Of a stretch of 64,000 nt of DNA, positions 1 through 9,956 are shown in pieces. Below the pieces are notes generated by a model, which was not told the DNA's origin, searched no databases, and saw only the letters and a list, made by a program, of their open reading frames with translations. The stretch comes from Pseudomonadota bacterium. Its GTDB lineage: Bacteria; Pseudomonadota; Gammaproteobacteria; Burkholderiales; SG8-39. The stretch is taken from contig JAQBXT010000004.1 in NCBI GenBank assembly GCA_027624175.1, forward strand, positions 24,366 to 88,365, written 5' to 3'. Numbering within the stretch: the first letter of the stretch is position 1; each line of letters begins with the position of its first letter. A program made the translations under genes and the position numbers.

Positions 1-317
1 CAGGCCGACTGCGCATTGAAGTAGTCCCTGAATCCAGAATCCAGCCATTCAGTCCGATCTTTGATCCGATAAAAATCAAAGTGATACAAGTGTAAGCTTG
101 AAACCACATAAAGTTCAACTAGGGGGTAGGTGGGGCTCTTGACCCTGCCGGTGTGGCCTAAGGCACGCAATAGCCCCCGGACGAGGGTGGTTTTGCCCGT
201 CCCCAGCTCCCCTGAGAGGTGCAGAACCCGGCCCGGGCCGATGCCGGCGGCGAGCGCGGCGCCCAGGCGCAGCGTTGCCGCCTCGTCGGCAAGCTCGAGG
301 CTAGACTCGGCGGCCAT
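1..317 (-). CDS. tsaE: tRNA threonylcarbamoyladenosine biosynthesis ATPase TsaE (3' end cut by window edge)
   Basis: Reverse-strand translation from ATG at 317: MAAESSLELADEAATLRLG...LSGELGTGKTTLVRGLLRALGHTGRVKSPTYPLVELY...LHLYHFDFYRIKDRTEWLDSGFRDYF; Walker A GELGTGKTT and the SPTY/LHLYHFD motifs of TsaE. Not in the ORF track because it runs off the edge. Confidence 0.93.
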   Translation of the reverse strand, partial: MAAESSLELADEAATLRLGAALAAGIGPGRVLHLSGELGTGKTTLVRGLLRALGHTGRVKSPTYPLVELYVVSSLHLYHFDFYRIKDRTEWLDSGFRDYFNAQSA

Positions 318-1347
318 GGACTACGCGGCGCTCGCGGCGCGCATCAAGCATTGGGCAAAGGAACTCGGCTTTCAGGCGGTCGGCATCGCGGACACCGATC
401 TCGCCGCGGCGGAGAACCGGCTCGGCGATTGGCTCGGCAGGGGCTGGCACGGGGAAATGGATTATATGGCCCGCCACGGCGCGCTCCGGGCGCGCCCGGC
501 GGATCTGGTGCCGGGGACGCTGCGCGTAATCAGTTGCCGCATGGACTACCTGCAGCTGGGCGAAGAACCCGGCGACGACCCGCTGCTCGCCTGCGTCTCG
601 CGCTATGCGCGCGGGCGCGACTACCACAAGGTGCTGCGCGGCAGGCTGCAGAAGCTGTGCGATCGCATCACCGCAGACGCCGGTACCTACGGCTACCGGG
701 TGTTCGCCGATTCGGCGCCGGTGATGGAAGTGGCGCTGGCGGCCAAGGCGGGCATCGGCTGGCGCGGCAAGCACACGTTGCTGCTGTCGCGCGAGGCGGG
801 GTCGTGGTTTTTTCTCGGCGAGGTCTACACCAGCCTGCCGCTGCCGCCGGATGCACCGGCAAGCGAGCATTGCGGGACCTGCACCCAGTGCATCGACATC
901 TGCCCGACGCAGGCGATCCGCGCGCCCTACCAGCTCGATGCGCGGCGCTGCATCTCGTACCTCACCATCGAGCTGCAGGGCAGCATCCCGGTCGACTTGC
1001 GGCCGCTCATCGGCAACCGTGTCTACGGCTGCGACGACTGCCAATCCGTGTGCCCGTGGAATTCCTTCGCCCGGCCGAGCGCGGAGCCCGACTTCGCGGT
1101 GAGAAACGGCCTGGACCGCGCGACGCTGCTCGAGCTGTTCGCCTGGAGCGCGGAGGAGTTCGATGCGCGCATGGCGGGTTCGCCGATCCGGCGCATCGGC
1201 TACGAGCGCTGGCTGCGCAACCTGGCCGTGGGCCTCGGAAACGCGCCCGCGACACCTCAGGTCGTGGCAGCTCTGCGCGCGCGCGCGGACCACCCATCCG
1301 CGCTGGTGCGCGAGCATGTAAGCTGGGCTTTGTCGCGCCATGGGTGA
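316..1347 (+). CDS. queG: epoxyqueuosine reductase QueG
   Basis: MDYAALAARIKHWAKELGFQAVGIADTDL... with 2x[4Fe-4S] Cys motifs (CGTCTQCIDICPTQAI, CDDCQSVCPWN). Start placed at 316, not 130. Confidence 0.95.
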   Translation: MDYAALAARIKHWAKELGFQAVGIADTDLAAAENRLGDWLGRGWHGEMDYMARHGALRARPADLVPGTLRVISCRMDYLQLGEEPGDDPLLACVSRYARGRDYHKVLRGRLQKLCDRITADAGTYGYRVFADSAPVMEVALAAKAGIGWRGKHTLLLSREAGSWFFLGEVYTSLPLPPDAPASEHCGTCTQCIDICPTQAIRAPYQLDARRCISYLTIELQGSIPVDLRPLIGNRVYGCDDCQSVCPWNSFARPSAEPDFAVRNGLDRATLLELFAWSAEEFDARMAGSPIRRIGYERWLRNLAVGLGNAPATPQVVAALRARADHPSALVREHVSWALSRHG

Positions 1348-2236
1348 CTGGACCGCCGATGCACTGCTCCCGGGATTCGAGGCGCGCACGCTTGAATTTC
1401 CCGATGATTATGACGGGCGCGTGGTGGCAACGCTCGTACGCCTGCCCGCGGGCGACGCGCCGCGCGGCGCGGTGCTCTACGTGCACGGCTTCGTGGACTA
1501 CTTCTTCCAGCGCCACATGGCGGAGCGCTTCGCGGCCGAAGGCTACGCGTTCTACGCCCTGGATCTGCGCAAGCATGGCCGCTCGTGGCTTGCGCACCAG
1601 CATCCCTGCTTCTGCAAGGACATCGCCGAGTATTTCGCCGACCTTACGCGCGCGCTGGAATTGATCGGCGGCCCGGTGCTGCTCGCGGGTCATTCCACCG
1701 GCGGCCTGGTGTGCGCACTGTACGCGAGCCAGGGAGAGCGTGAAGCGCAGGTCAGCTCGATGTGGCTCAACGGCCCGTTCTTCGACTGGAAGGTCACGCC
1801 GTTCAAGCGCGCGCAACTCGGCTTCGCCGCGCTCATCGGGCGGACATTTCCCTTCCTCAACGACCCAAGGGCGGTCTCACCGGACAATGTGCGCAGCATC
1901 CACCGTGATTTCGGCGGCGAATGGGAGTTCGACCTCAAGCTCAAGCCGTTGCAAGGTTTCCCCGCCTACTTCGGCTGGGTCGGCGCGGTCCTCGCCGCGC
2001 AAGACAAAGTGCACGCGGGCCTGGACATCGGCTGCCCGGTCCTGACCATGCACGCGGACGAAGCAGACATCGTGCTCGACTGGCGTCACGTCGCGCGTTG
2101 GGGCCGAACGTTGGGGCGCGAGGCGCGTGTGCTTGCGTTTCCCGGAGGTCTGCACGACCTGGTGCTGTCGCGGCAGGAGATCCGCGACGCGGTGTTCAGG
2201 GAGCTTTTTTCCTGGGCGGCACGAGCCGCAAGGTAG
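1340..2236 (+). CDS. alpha/beta hydrolase (serine aminopeptidase S33 / lysophospholipase-like)
   Basis: YVHGFVDYFFQ...GHSTGG nucleophile elbow; 8-nt overlap with queG. Confidence 0.85.
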   Translation: MGDWTADALLPGFEARTLEFPDDYDGRVVATLVRLPAGDAPRGAVLYVHGFVDYFFQRHMAERFAAEGYAFYALDLRKHGRSWLAHQHPCFCKDIAEYFADLTRALELIGGPVLLAGHSTGGLVCALYASQGEREAQVSSMWLNGPFFDWKVTPFKRAQLGFAALIGRTFPFLNDPRAVSPDNVRSIHRDFGGEWEFDLKLKPLQGFPAYFGWVGAVLAAQDKVHAGLDIGCPVLTMHADEADIVLDWRHVARWGRTLGREARVLAFPGGLHDLVLSRQEIRDAVFRELFSWAARAAR

Positions 2237-2567
2237 CGACCGTCGCCGCTGCCCACATTGCGTAGAGCGTTGTGAACACCCAATCGGGGGCACGATAAAA
2301 CAGCAATCTCTGCACCCAGCGGCCGACGAAGGATTGAGGTCGCGCGCCACCACGCAATGCGTCTTCCCACTCGGTAAGCGGGCAGGTCATGCCGATCACC
2401 GCTTCGAGCGCGACGAAGGCGATGGCACCCAGGTGCAGGTAACGGAACCAGGGATTGCGCACCCAGCGCCAGCCCAGCGCGCTGCCGATCCAGGTCAGGA
2501 TCAGCCCGCCGACGATGAAGACGACGATCGCGAAATGGAGGACGAGGAGGGCGTCAGCCGGACTCAC
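2196..2567 (-). CDS. DUF2784 family membrane protein
   Basis: MSPADALLVLHFAIVVFIVGGLILTWIG...VIGMTCPLTEWE; short multi-TM protein with the DUF2784-like CPLT motif. Confidence 0.75.
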   Translation of the reverse strand: MSPADALLVLHFAIVVFIVGGLILTWIGSALGWRWVRNPWFRYLHLGAIAFVALEAVIGMTCPLTEWEDALRGGARPQSFVGRWVQRLLFYRAPDWVFTTLYAMWAAATVATLRLVPPRKKAP

Positions 2568-3381
2568 GCGGTCTCGCGGGATCCGCGATCCACTCGCTCC
2601 ACGAGCCGGCGTAGAGTCGCCCGCCCTTCAAGCCCGCGATTTCCATCGCCAGCAGATTGTGGCAGGCGGCGACGCCCGAGCCGCAGGAATTTACCGAACC
2701 GTTTGCGGGCCGCTTGCCAAGCACCGCCTCGAATTCGGCGCGCAGCTGATCGCCGGGCTTGAACACGCCTTCCGGCGTCAGGTTGTCGCTGCTGAATCGG
2801 TTGCGCGAGCCCGGGATGCGCCCGGCGACCGAATCGATGGGCTCGGTTTCGCCGCGCCAGCGCGCCGGCGAACGCGCATCGATCAAGGTCACCCGGCCAA
2901 GCTGCGACTTCACGTAGGCCACGTCGACCGCGAGCTCCGTCCCGACCTTCCCGGGGTAATCCGTCGGCGCGAATTCCGGCACCTCGGTGCTGACTGCCCT
3001 GCCTTCCTTCATCCACTTGGCGAAGCCGCCGTCGAGCACCGCCACCGCGTCGTGACCCACCCAGCGCAGCATCCACCACAACCGCGCCGCCATGGCGCCG
3101 GGCCCGCCGTCGTAGCACACGACCTGGTCGGTCGGATTCAGTCCCTGCGTGCCAAGCCAGTCGATGAAAGTCTGCGGCACGGGCAGCGGATGGCGTCCGT
3201 TCTTCCCGGTCTTCGGCGCGGACAGGTCGCGGTCCAGGTGCGCGAACGCCGCGCCGGGAATGTGCGACGCGCGGTACTGCTGCGCGCCGAGTTCGTGCTT
3301 GAGCAGATCGTGCCTGCAGTCGAACACCCGCCACTCGGGATGACGGGACAACGCATCGCCGGAGACGAGCGTGTTCAGCAC
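2554..3381 (-). CDS. sseA: thiosulfate/3-mercaptopyruvate sulfurtransferase (tandem rhodanese)
   Basis: Two rhodanese domains; CRHDL, IPGAAFAHLD, CYDGGPGAMAARLWWML, IPGSRNRF, active-site loop NSCGSGVAACHN. Confidence 0.9.
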   Translation of the reverse strand: MLNTLVSGDALSRHPEWRVFDCRHDLLKHELGAQQYRASHIPGAAFAHLDRDLSAPKTGKNGRHPLPVPQTFIDWLGTQGLNPTDQVVCYDGGPGAMAARLWWMLRWVGHDAVAVLDGGFAKWMKEGRAVSTEVPEFAPTDYPGKVGTELAVDVAYVKSQLGRVTLIDARSPARWRGETEPIDSVAGRIPGSRNRFSSDNLTPEGVFKPGDQLRAEFEAVLGKRPANGSVNSCGSGVAACHNLLAMEIAGLKGGRLYAGSWSEWIADPARPRESG

Positions 3382-3569
3382 CCCGGATCGCGCCTCACCC
3401 TTGCGTGCACTTGCATCGCGGTGTGTTCCATTGGCGACGCGTAAGGGCCGGCTTCAGCTGGCGCGCGTTCGGCAGGTCTGACATCGGGCCCGGGGGGTCG
3501 GAAAAGTCGGGCAAATTCTACCGCAGGGAAGGTTTGACCGGGCGAGGGCGAGTCGGCTAAGGTCAGGCC

Positions 3570-3812
3570 ATGACAAAGACCGCGCAGGAGCCGAGCTTCG
3601 AGAAGGCACTGGCCGAGCTGGAGAAACTCGTGGCGCAGATGGAGGGCGGCAAGCTCTCGCTCGAACAGGCGCTGGAGGCGCATAAACGCGGCCTGGAACT
3701 GGCGCGCTTCTGCCAGCAGCGCCTGGATGCGGCGCAGCGCCAGGTCAAGGTGCTCGAAGGCGAGGTGCTGAAGAACCTCGCCGTGGAACCCGAGCCCGGT
3801 GAGCGTGCCTGA
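3570..3812 (+). CDS. xseB: exodeoxyribonuclease VII small subunit
   Basis: 80 aa; SFEKALAELEKLVAQMEGGKLSLEQALEAHKRGLELARFCQQRLDAAQRQVKVLEG. Confidence 0.95.
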   Translation: MTKTAQEPSFEKALAELEKLVAQMEGGKLSLEQALEAHKRGLELARFCQQRLDAAQRQVKVLEGEVLKNLAVEPEPGERA

Positions 3813-4701
3813 GGCAGCGTTCGCAGCCTGGATGGGCGGCGTCCAGGCGCGAATGGAGACGGTGCTGGCGCGCCTGCTGCCCGGCGCGCAGATCGCGCCG
3901 GCGCGTCTGCACGCGGCGATGCGCTACGCCACGCTCGAGGGCGGCAAGCGCGTGCGTCCGCTGCTGACTTTTGCCGCCGGCGAGGTGGCGCAGGCGCGAC
4001 CGGAGCGGCTGGAGGTCGCCGCCGCCGCGGTCGAGCTGATCCACGCCTATTCGCTGGTGCACGACGACCTGCCGTGCATGGACGACGACGTGCTCCGGCG
4101 CGGCAAGCCCACGGCGCACGTCGAATACGACGAAGCGACGGCGCTGCTGGTGGGCGACGCGCTGCAGTCGCTTGCGTTCCAGCTGCTCGCCGAGCACCCG
4201 CTCGCCGACGACCCGAGCGCGCAACTGGAAATGGTGAAGCTGCTCGCGGTCGCCGCCGGATCACGCGGCATGGCGGGCGGCCAGCAGATCGATCTCGAGG
4301 CCGTCGGCAAGGCGCTCTCGGTGCCCGAGCTGGAGTCCATGCATATCCACAAGACCGGCGCGTTGATCCGCGCCGCAGTGCTGCTGGGCGCCGCCTGCGG
4401 CAACGGGCACGACGCGGCGTTGCGCGAGCGCCTGGACCAGTACGCGAAGACCGTCGGTCTCGCCTTCCAGGTGGTGGACGACCTGCTCGACCATGACGCG
4501 AGCACCGCGAACCTCGGAAAGACCGCGGGCAAGGATTCGCGGCAGGGCAAGCCCACTTACGTGTCGGCGATGGGATTGGCGCGCGCGCGCGAACTGGCGC
4601 GGGAACTGAGGCACAATGCGCTCCAGGCGGTCGCACCGCTGGGCCCGCCCGCGCGACGTCTGCGCGAGCTGGCCGATTTCATCGTACTCAGGAAATTCTA
4701 G
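3799..4701 (+). CDS. ispA: (2E,6E)-farnesyl diphosphate synthase
   Basis: GTG start; [15 protein letters not shown], first Asp-rich motif DDLPCMDDD, second DDLLDHD; overlaps xseB. Confidence 0.95.
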   Translation: MSVPEAAFAAWMGGVQARMETVLARLLPGAQIAPARLHAAMRYATLEGGKRVRPLLTFAAGEVAQARPERLEVAAAAVELIHAYSLVHDDLPCMDDDVLRRGKPTAHVEYDEATALLVGDALQSLAFQLLAEHPLADDPSAQLEMVKLLAVAAGSRGMAGGQQIDLEAVGKALSVPELESMHIHKTGALIRAAVLLGAACGNGHDAALRERLDQYAKTVGLAFQVVDDLLDHDASTANLGKTAGKDSRQGKPTYVSAMGLARARELARELRHNALQAVAPLGPPARRLRELADFIVLRKF

Positions 4702-4703
4702 GC

Positions 4704-6596
4704 ATGGCCTCGATCCCGGGCGAGTTGCCCGCCGGCGGCTACAATCCAATGATGTTCGATCTGCTCAAGACGATCGACGATCCGTCCGGGCTGAGAAAAC
4801 TCGAGCGCAAGCAGCTGCACCGGCTCGCAGAGGAGTTGCGCGCCTACGTGCTCGACTCGGTGTCCAAGACCGGCGGGCACCTGTCTTCCAACCTGGGCAC
4901 GGTGGAGCTGACCATCGCGCTGCACAAGGTATTCGAGACGCCCGAGGATCGCGTCGTCTGGGACGTCGGGCATCAGACCTACGCGCACAAGATCCTCACC
5001 GGACGCCGCGAGGCGATGGCGCGCCTGCGCATGCAGGACGGCATCTCGGGGTTTCCGCGGCGCGCCGAGTCGCGCTACGACACCTTCGGCACCGCGCATT
5101 CCTCGACCTCGATCTCCGCGGCGCTCGGCATGGCGGTGGCGGCGAAGGCCAAGGGCGAGGCGCGCAAGTGCATCGCCGTGATCGGCGACGGCGCCATGTC
5201 GGCCGGCATGGCGTTCGAGGCGATGAACAACGCCGGCGCCATGGAAGTGGACCTGCTGGTGGTCCTGAACGACAACGAGATGTCCATCTCGCCGCCGGTG
5301 GGTGCGCTCACCAACTACCTGGCACGGCTGCTCTCGGGGCGCATGTACGCGACCGCGCGCCGCGCGAGCGAGCACATCCTGAAGCGCGTGCCGGGGATGT
5401 GGGAAATGGCGCGGCGTACCGAAGAGCACGTGAAGGGCATGGTCACGCCCAGCACGCTGTTCGAGGAGTTCGGCTTCAACTACATCGGGCCGATCGACGG
5501 GCACGACCTCGATACGCTGATCGCCACCCTGACCAACATCCGCAAGCTGAAGGGTCCGCAGTTCCTGCACATCGTCACGCGCAAGGGCCAGGGCTACAAG
5601 CTGGCCGAGGACGACCCGATCGCCTATCACGGGCCGAGTAAATTCGATCCGGCGGAGGGCATCAAGAAGGCCGCCACGCCGGCCAAGCCCACCTACAGCC
5701 AGGTGTTCGGCGACTGGCTGTGCGATACGGCACAGGCGGACGCGCGGCTGGTGGCAGTGACGCCCGCGATGCGCGAAGGCTCGGGCATGGTGCGTTACTC
5801 GGAGTTGTATCCCGCGCGCTACTTCGACGTCGGCATCGCCGAGCAGCACGCCGTGACCTTTGCGGCCGGGCTCGCCTGCGAGGGGCTGCGGCCAGTGGTG
5901 GCGATCTATTCCACGTTTCTGCAGCGCGGCTATGATCAGCTGATCCACGACGTCGCGATCCAGAATCTGCCGGTGACCTTCGCGCTGGATCGCGGCGGAC
6001 TGGTCGGCGGCGACGGCGCGACCCACAACGGCGCCTTCGACTACGCCTTCCTGCGCACGGTGCCCAACCTTACCCTGATGGCGCCCTCGGATGCGAACGA
6101 ATGCCGGCAGATGCTGACCACGGCGTTCCAGCTTGGCACGCCCGCGGCCGTGCGCTATCCGCGCGGCGCGGCGGTGGGCGAAGCCACACAGGAACTGACG
6201 GCGCTGCCGGTCGGCAAGGGAGAGGTGCGGCGCAATGGCAAGCGCGTTGCCATCCTCGCCTTCGGTGCGATGCTCAAGCCCGCGCTGGAGGCGGCCGAGT
6301 CGCTCGACGCGACGGTGGCCAACATGCGCTTCGTGAAGCCGCTGGACCTCGATCTGATCAGGCAGCTTGCCGCGACGCACGAGGTGCTGGTCACCGTGGA
6401 GGAGCACCAGGTGATGGGCGGTGCCGGCAGCGCGGTGTGCGAGGCGCTGAACGGCCTCGGCATCGAGCGGCGCGTGCTGCTGCTCGGCCTGCCCGACCGG
6501 TTCATCGACCATGGCGATCCAGGCAAACTCCTGTCTTCAGTCGGGCTGGATGCCCCTGGCATCCAGAATGCGATTCGCCGCGTAATAACCGAGTAA
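4704..6596 (+). CDS. dxs: 1-deoxy-D-xylulose-5-phosphate synthase
   Basis: [70 protein letters not shown]. Confidence 0.97.
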   Translation: MASIPGELPAGGYNPMMFDLLKTIDDPSGLRKLERKQLHRLAEELRAYVLDSVSKTGGHLSSNLGTVELTIALHKVFETPEDRVVWDVGHQTYAHKILTGRREAMARLRMQDGISGFPRRAESRYDTFGTAHSSTSISAALGMAVAAKAKGEARKCIAVIGDGAMSAGMAFEAMNNAGAMEVDLLVVLNDNEMSISPPVGALTNYLARLLSGRMYATARRASEHILKRVPGMWEMARRTEEHVKGMVTPSTLFEEFGFNYIGPIDGHDLDTLIATLTNIRKLKGPQFLHIVTRKGQGYKLAEDDPIAYHGPSKFDPAEGIKKAATPAKPTYSQVFGDWLCDTAQADARLVAVTPAMREGSGMVRYSELYPARYFDVGIAEQHAVTFAAGLACEGLRPVVAIYSTFLQRGYDQLIHDVAIQNLPVTFALDRGGLVGGDGATHNGAFDYAFLRTVPNLTLMAPSDANECRQMLTTAFQLGTPAAVRYPRGAAVGEATQELTALPVGKGEVRRNGKRVAILAFGAMLKPALEAAESLDATVANMRFVKPLDLDLIRQLAATHEVLVTVEEHQVMGGAGSAVCEALNGLGIERRVLLLGLPDRFIDHGDPGKLLSSVGLDAPGIQNAIRRVITE

Positions 6597-6615
6597 ATTA
6601 CTCGGGAGTTATAAT
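6589..6615 (+). promoter_or_regulatory. palindrome CCGAGTAA-A-TTACTCGG (6589-6605) followed by a TATAAT -10-like box (6610-6615) ahead of folE2
   Basis: Perfect 8+8 dyad read directly; TATAAT lies 6 nt before the folE2 ATG at 6622. Confidence 0.5.
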
Positions 6616-6621
6616 CGACCC

Positions 6622-7425
6622 ATGAACGCCAAAGACCCGCACTACATCCCGGATATCCAGAGCCTGCCGGATTCGCGCAAGCTCGCCATCGACAAGGTCG
6701 GCATCAAGGCGATCCGGCACCCGATCCAGATCATGCAGCGCGTGGGCGGGGTGCAGCATACGGTCGCCACCTTCAACATGTACGTCGGCCTGCCGCACCA
6801 GTTCAAAGGCACGCACATGTCGCGCTTCGTCGAGATCCTGAGCGCGCACGAGCGCGAGATCACCGTCGATTCGTTCAAGGCGATGCTCAACGAGATGGTG
6901 GCGAAACTCGAAGCCGAGGAGGGCCTGATCGAGATGTCCTTCCCGTATTTCATCGACAAGGCGGCGCCGGTGTCCGGCGTGAAGAGCCTGATGGACTACG
7001 AGGTCACCTTCATCGCCCAGATCCTCGACGGCCAGCGCAGCTTCGCCATGAAGGTGCTGGTGCCGGTCACCAGCCTGTGCCCCTGCTCGAAGAAGATCTC
7101 GGATTACGGCGCGCACAACCAGCGCTCGCACGTCACGGTCACCGCGCATACCGGCGAATTCGTGTGGATCGAGGAGATCGTGGACCTGGTGGAAAAGCAG
7201 GCCTCGAGCGAGCTGTATGGCATCCTCAAGCGCCCGGACGAGAAGCACGTCACCGAGCGCGCCTACGACAACCCCAAGTTCGTCGAGGACATGGTGCGCG
7301 ACGTGGCCGCGACGCTGAACCGCGACAAGCGCATTTCCCGCTACGTGGTCGAATCGGAGAACTTCGAATCGATCCACAACCACTCCGCCTACGCCCTCAT
7401 CGAACGCGACAAGAGTTCTCGCTAG
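6622..7425 (+). CDS. folE2: GTP cyclohydrolase I FolE2 (type IB)
   Basis: [35 protein letters not shown]..., [23 protein letters not shown]. Confidence 0.96.
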   Translation: MNAKDPHYIPDIQSLPDSRKLAIDKVGIKAIRHPIQIMQRVGGVQHTVATFNMYVGLPHQFKGTHMSRFVEILSAHEREITVDSFKAMLNEMVAKLEAEEGLIEMSFPYFIDKAAPVSGVKSLMDYEVTFIAQILDGQRSFAMKVLVPVTSLCPCSKKISDYGAHNQRSHVTVTAHTGEFVWIEEIVDLVEKQASSELYGILKRPDEKHVTERAYDNPKFVEDMVRDVAATLNRDKRISRYVVESENFESIHNHSAYALIERDKSSR

Positions 7426-7447
7426 CTGCGTCCTCGTCTGGCTCGGC

Positions 7448-8128
7448 ATGAGCGCCGCCGACGCCCAGGATTTCGCAGGACAGCGCGCGCGCTTGGTCGC
7501 CGAAGTCGAGGCGATGTACGCGGACACGCGCATGCATACCGGCCTCGCGGCGATGTCGCCGCAGGTGCGTGCCGCGCTGGCGAAGGTCGAGCGCCACCGC
7601 TTCGTGCCCGGCGGGCAACAGGCCCTCGCCTACCGCAATCATCCCCTGCCGATCGGCAGCGGCCAGACCATCTCGCAGCCCTACATCGTGGCGCTGTCCA
7701 CCGACCTGGTGGCGCCGCAACTTGGGCAGCGCGTGCTCGAGATCGGTACCGGCTCGGGCTACCAGGCGGCCGTGCTGGCCGAGATCGTGTCGCAGGTGTA
7801 CTCGATAGAACTCATTCCTTCCCTGGGCAAGCAAGCCGCCGAGAGGCTGAAAACGCTCGGCTACGGCAACATTGAAGTCAGAATCGGCGATGGCTACGCG
7901 GGATGGCCGGAGCAGGCGCCATTCGATGGCATCGTGGTGACGGCGGCGGCGCCGCAAGTGCTGCAGGCGCTCGTCGATCAGCTCAAGCCCGGCGGCCGCA
8001 TGGTGATTCCGGTGGGCGCGAGCCACGAGGCGCAGGAGCTTCTGGTGCTGACCAAGCGTGCCGACGGCGGTGTCGAGCGCCGCAGCGTGCTGTCGGTGAG
8101 ATTCGTGCCGCTGGTGCCCGGTAAGTAG
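7448..8128 (+). CDS. pcm: protein-L-isoaspartate O-methyltransferase
   Basis: HPLPIGSGQTISQPYIVALSTDL, VLEIGTGSGYQAAVLAE, FDGIVVTAAAPQ. ATG start may be wrong (see findings). Confidence 0.92.
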   Translation: MSAADAQDFAGQRARLVAEVEAMYADTRMHTGLAAMSPQVRAALAKVERHRFVPGGQQALAYRNHPLPIGSGQTISQPYIVALSTDLVAPQLGQRVLEIGTGSGYQAAVLAEIVSQVYSIELIPSLGKQAAERLKTLGYGNIEVRIGDGYAGWPEQAPFDGIVVTAAAPQVLQALVDQLKPGGRMVIPVGASHEAQELLVLTKRADGGVERRSVLSVRFVPLVPGK

Positions 8129-8779
8129 CTAGTACCTGCGCGTGAGGGTCATGACCTGCCCCTCGTTGCGCATCTCCACGCGGTTGAGAAAACTCATGCC
8201 GAGCAGAGCGATGTCGAGGCCCTGCTCGATGACGATGCCTTCCACCGCGGTCAGCTCGATGGCGCCCACCCGGACGCTGTCCAGCCTGATGCGATAGACC
8301 TGCACCAGGCCGGCGGCGGTCTTCGTGACTGCCACCTGCCCTTTGCGGTAGTCCAGGCCCAGGCGTACCGCGTCGCTCGCCGGCAGCGCGATCACCGTGA
8401 CGCCGGTGTCGATGACGAAGCGCACCGGGCCGCCGTTGATCGCGCCTTCGGTGATGAAGTGCCCACGCGTGTCCGCCGCCAGCGTCACGCTCTGGCGCGG
8501 GTCGTCCGCGGCGGTGCTGATGTAGTGCTGGCCGCGTTCCAGCGTGCGCCGGTTGCCCTCAATCTCGATCACCGCGCGGTCGCGCTGCACCGAGACCAGC
8601 GTGACGCCGGCAGCCTGCTGGCCGATTCTCAGCGTCTTCGGTGCGCCGCCGTCGATGACCAGCACGGCGGCCTTCTCGCCGAAGGTGCCGATCAGGCTCA
8701 CGTCGAGGGCCAGGGCCGGCCACGCCGCCAGTGCCAGGGCCAGCGCACTACAATGCCGCGTGATGAAGCCAGTCGCCAT
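8129..8779 (-). CDS. secreted/membrane retropepsin-like aspartic protease (TIGR02281-type)
   Basis: N-terminal signal-like sequence; RFVIDTGVTVIALP active site; C-terminal IALLGMSFLNRVEM. Confidence 0.85.
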   Translation of the reverse strand: MATGFITRHCSALALALAAWPALALDVSLIGTFGEKAAVLVIDGGAPKTLRIGQQAAGVTLVSVQRDRAVIEIEGNRRTLERGQHYISTAADDPRQSVTLAADTRGHFITEGAINGGPVRFVIDTGVTVIALPASDAVRLGLDYRKGQVAVTKTAAGLVQVYRIRLDSVRVGAIELTAVEGIVIEQGLDIALLGMSFLNRVEMRNEGQVMTLTRRY

Positions 8780-9476
8780 TTTCCGCCATGCTCCGAGCGA
8801 AGGACCGGGCTATTTTGCCACTTACCTCGAGCGCATGGCGATTCCCTGGAAGCTCATCGCGCTCGACGAGGGCCGCGCGGTGCCGCGCGACGCGCAGCGC
8901 TTCTCGGGTCTCGCCTTCATGGGCGGTCCGATGAGCGCGAACGACGCGCTGCCGTGGATCATTCCCGCCCTCGCGCTGATCGCCGATGCCGTGCGCAAAG
9001 ACGTGCCGGTACTCGGGCACTGCCTCGGCGCGCAGCTGATGGCGAGGGCGCTCGGCGGCAGTGTGCGCGGTGCGCCGGTAAAGGAGATCGGCTGGGGGGA
9101 GGTCCGCGTCTCCGACAACGCCGTGGCGCGTGACTGGCTCGGCCCACTGCAGGCGTTCGACGCGTTCCACTGGCACGGCGAGGTGTTTTCCATCCCGCCC
9201 GGCGGCACGCGCGTGCTGGAGAATGAGAATTGCGCCAACCAGGCATTCGCCGTCGGCAAACACTTCGGCATGCAATGCCACGTGGAGATGACCGGCGACC
9301 TGGTGCGCGAGTGGCTGCGACTCGGGGCGCGCGAAATCGCGCGTGCTGCAAGATCGCCCGGTGTGCAAAAGCCGGTGGCGGCGACGCGCGGCCTCGAGCG
9401 GCGCATCAGCGCGCTGCACAAGGCTGCGGACCGGATCTACGACCGGTGGTGCGAAGGAATCAGTCGCGGAAGTTGA
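8763..9476 (+). CDS. class I glutamine amidotransferase-like protein (GMP synthase-like)
   Basis: [24 protein letters not shown]...MGGPMSAND...[17 protein letters not shown]...WHGEVF; catalytic GHCLGAQ. Start placed at 8763, not 8544. Confidence 0.88.
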   Translation: MKPVAIFRHAPSEGPGYFATYLERMAIPWKLIALDEGRAVPRDAQRFSGLAFMGGPMSANDALPWIIPALALIADAVRKDVPVLGHCLGAQLMARALGGSVRGAPVKEIGWGEVRVSDNAVARDWLGPLQAFDAFHWHGEVFSIPPGGTRVLENENCANQAFAVGKHFGMQCHVEMTGDLVREWLRLGAREIARAARSPGVQKPVAATRGLERRISALHKAADRIYDRWCEGISRGS

Positions 9477-9945
9477 TGAACTGCAGCGGCAGGTCGGTCA
9501 CCGCCTGCCGCACCAGCTGAATCGCAGCTTGCAGGTCGTCCTTCTTGGCGCCGGAAATGCGTACCGCGTCGCCCTGGATCGAAGGCTGGACCTTCAGCTT
9601 CGCATCCTTGACCAGCTTCTGGATTTCCTTCGCCTTGTCCTGCGCGATGCCGGTTTTCACCGTGACCAGGCGCTTGGCCTTGTCACCGGAGATTCTCTCC
9701 ACCGCACCGAGCTCCAGGCAGCGCACGTCGATGTTGCGCTTCGCCATGCGCTGGCGCAGCACGTCCATCACCTGGCCCAGCTTGAACTCGTCGTCGGCGA
9801 ACACGGTCAGCGCCAGCTCGTTTTGCTCGATGCGCGCATCGGAACCCTTGAAATCGTAGCGGTTCTGGATTTCCTTGTTCGCCTGCTCGAGGGCGTTCTT
9901 CACTTCCTGCTGATTGACCTGCGAGACGATGTCGAAAGAGGGCAT
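9460..9945 (-). CDS. yajQ: YajQ family nucleotide-binding protein
   Basis: [43 protein letters not shown]...; start set at 9945 inside the longer ORF. Confidence 0.95.
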   Translation of the reverse strand: MPSFDIVSQVNQQEVKNALEQANKEIQNRYDFKGSDARIEQNELALTVFADDEFKLGQVMDVLRQRMAKRNIDVRCLELGAVERISGDKAKRLVTVKTGIAQDKAKEIQKLVKDAKLKVQPSIQGDAVRISGAKKDDLQAAIQLVRQAVTDLPLQFINFRD

Positions 9946-9956
9946 GGGCGGGGATT

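Noticed and set aside
2196-2236. 41-nt tail-to-tail overlap of the hydrolase and DUF2784 genes
   Set aside because: Real but ordinary for dense genomes; similar convergent overlaps occur at 9460-9476, 48536-48539 and 58067-58090.
4698-6512. 604-aa minus ORF opposite dxs
   Set aside because: Shadow ORF; dxs is unambiguous.
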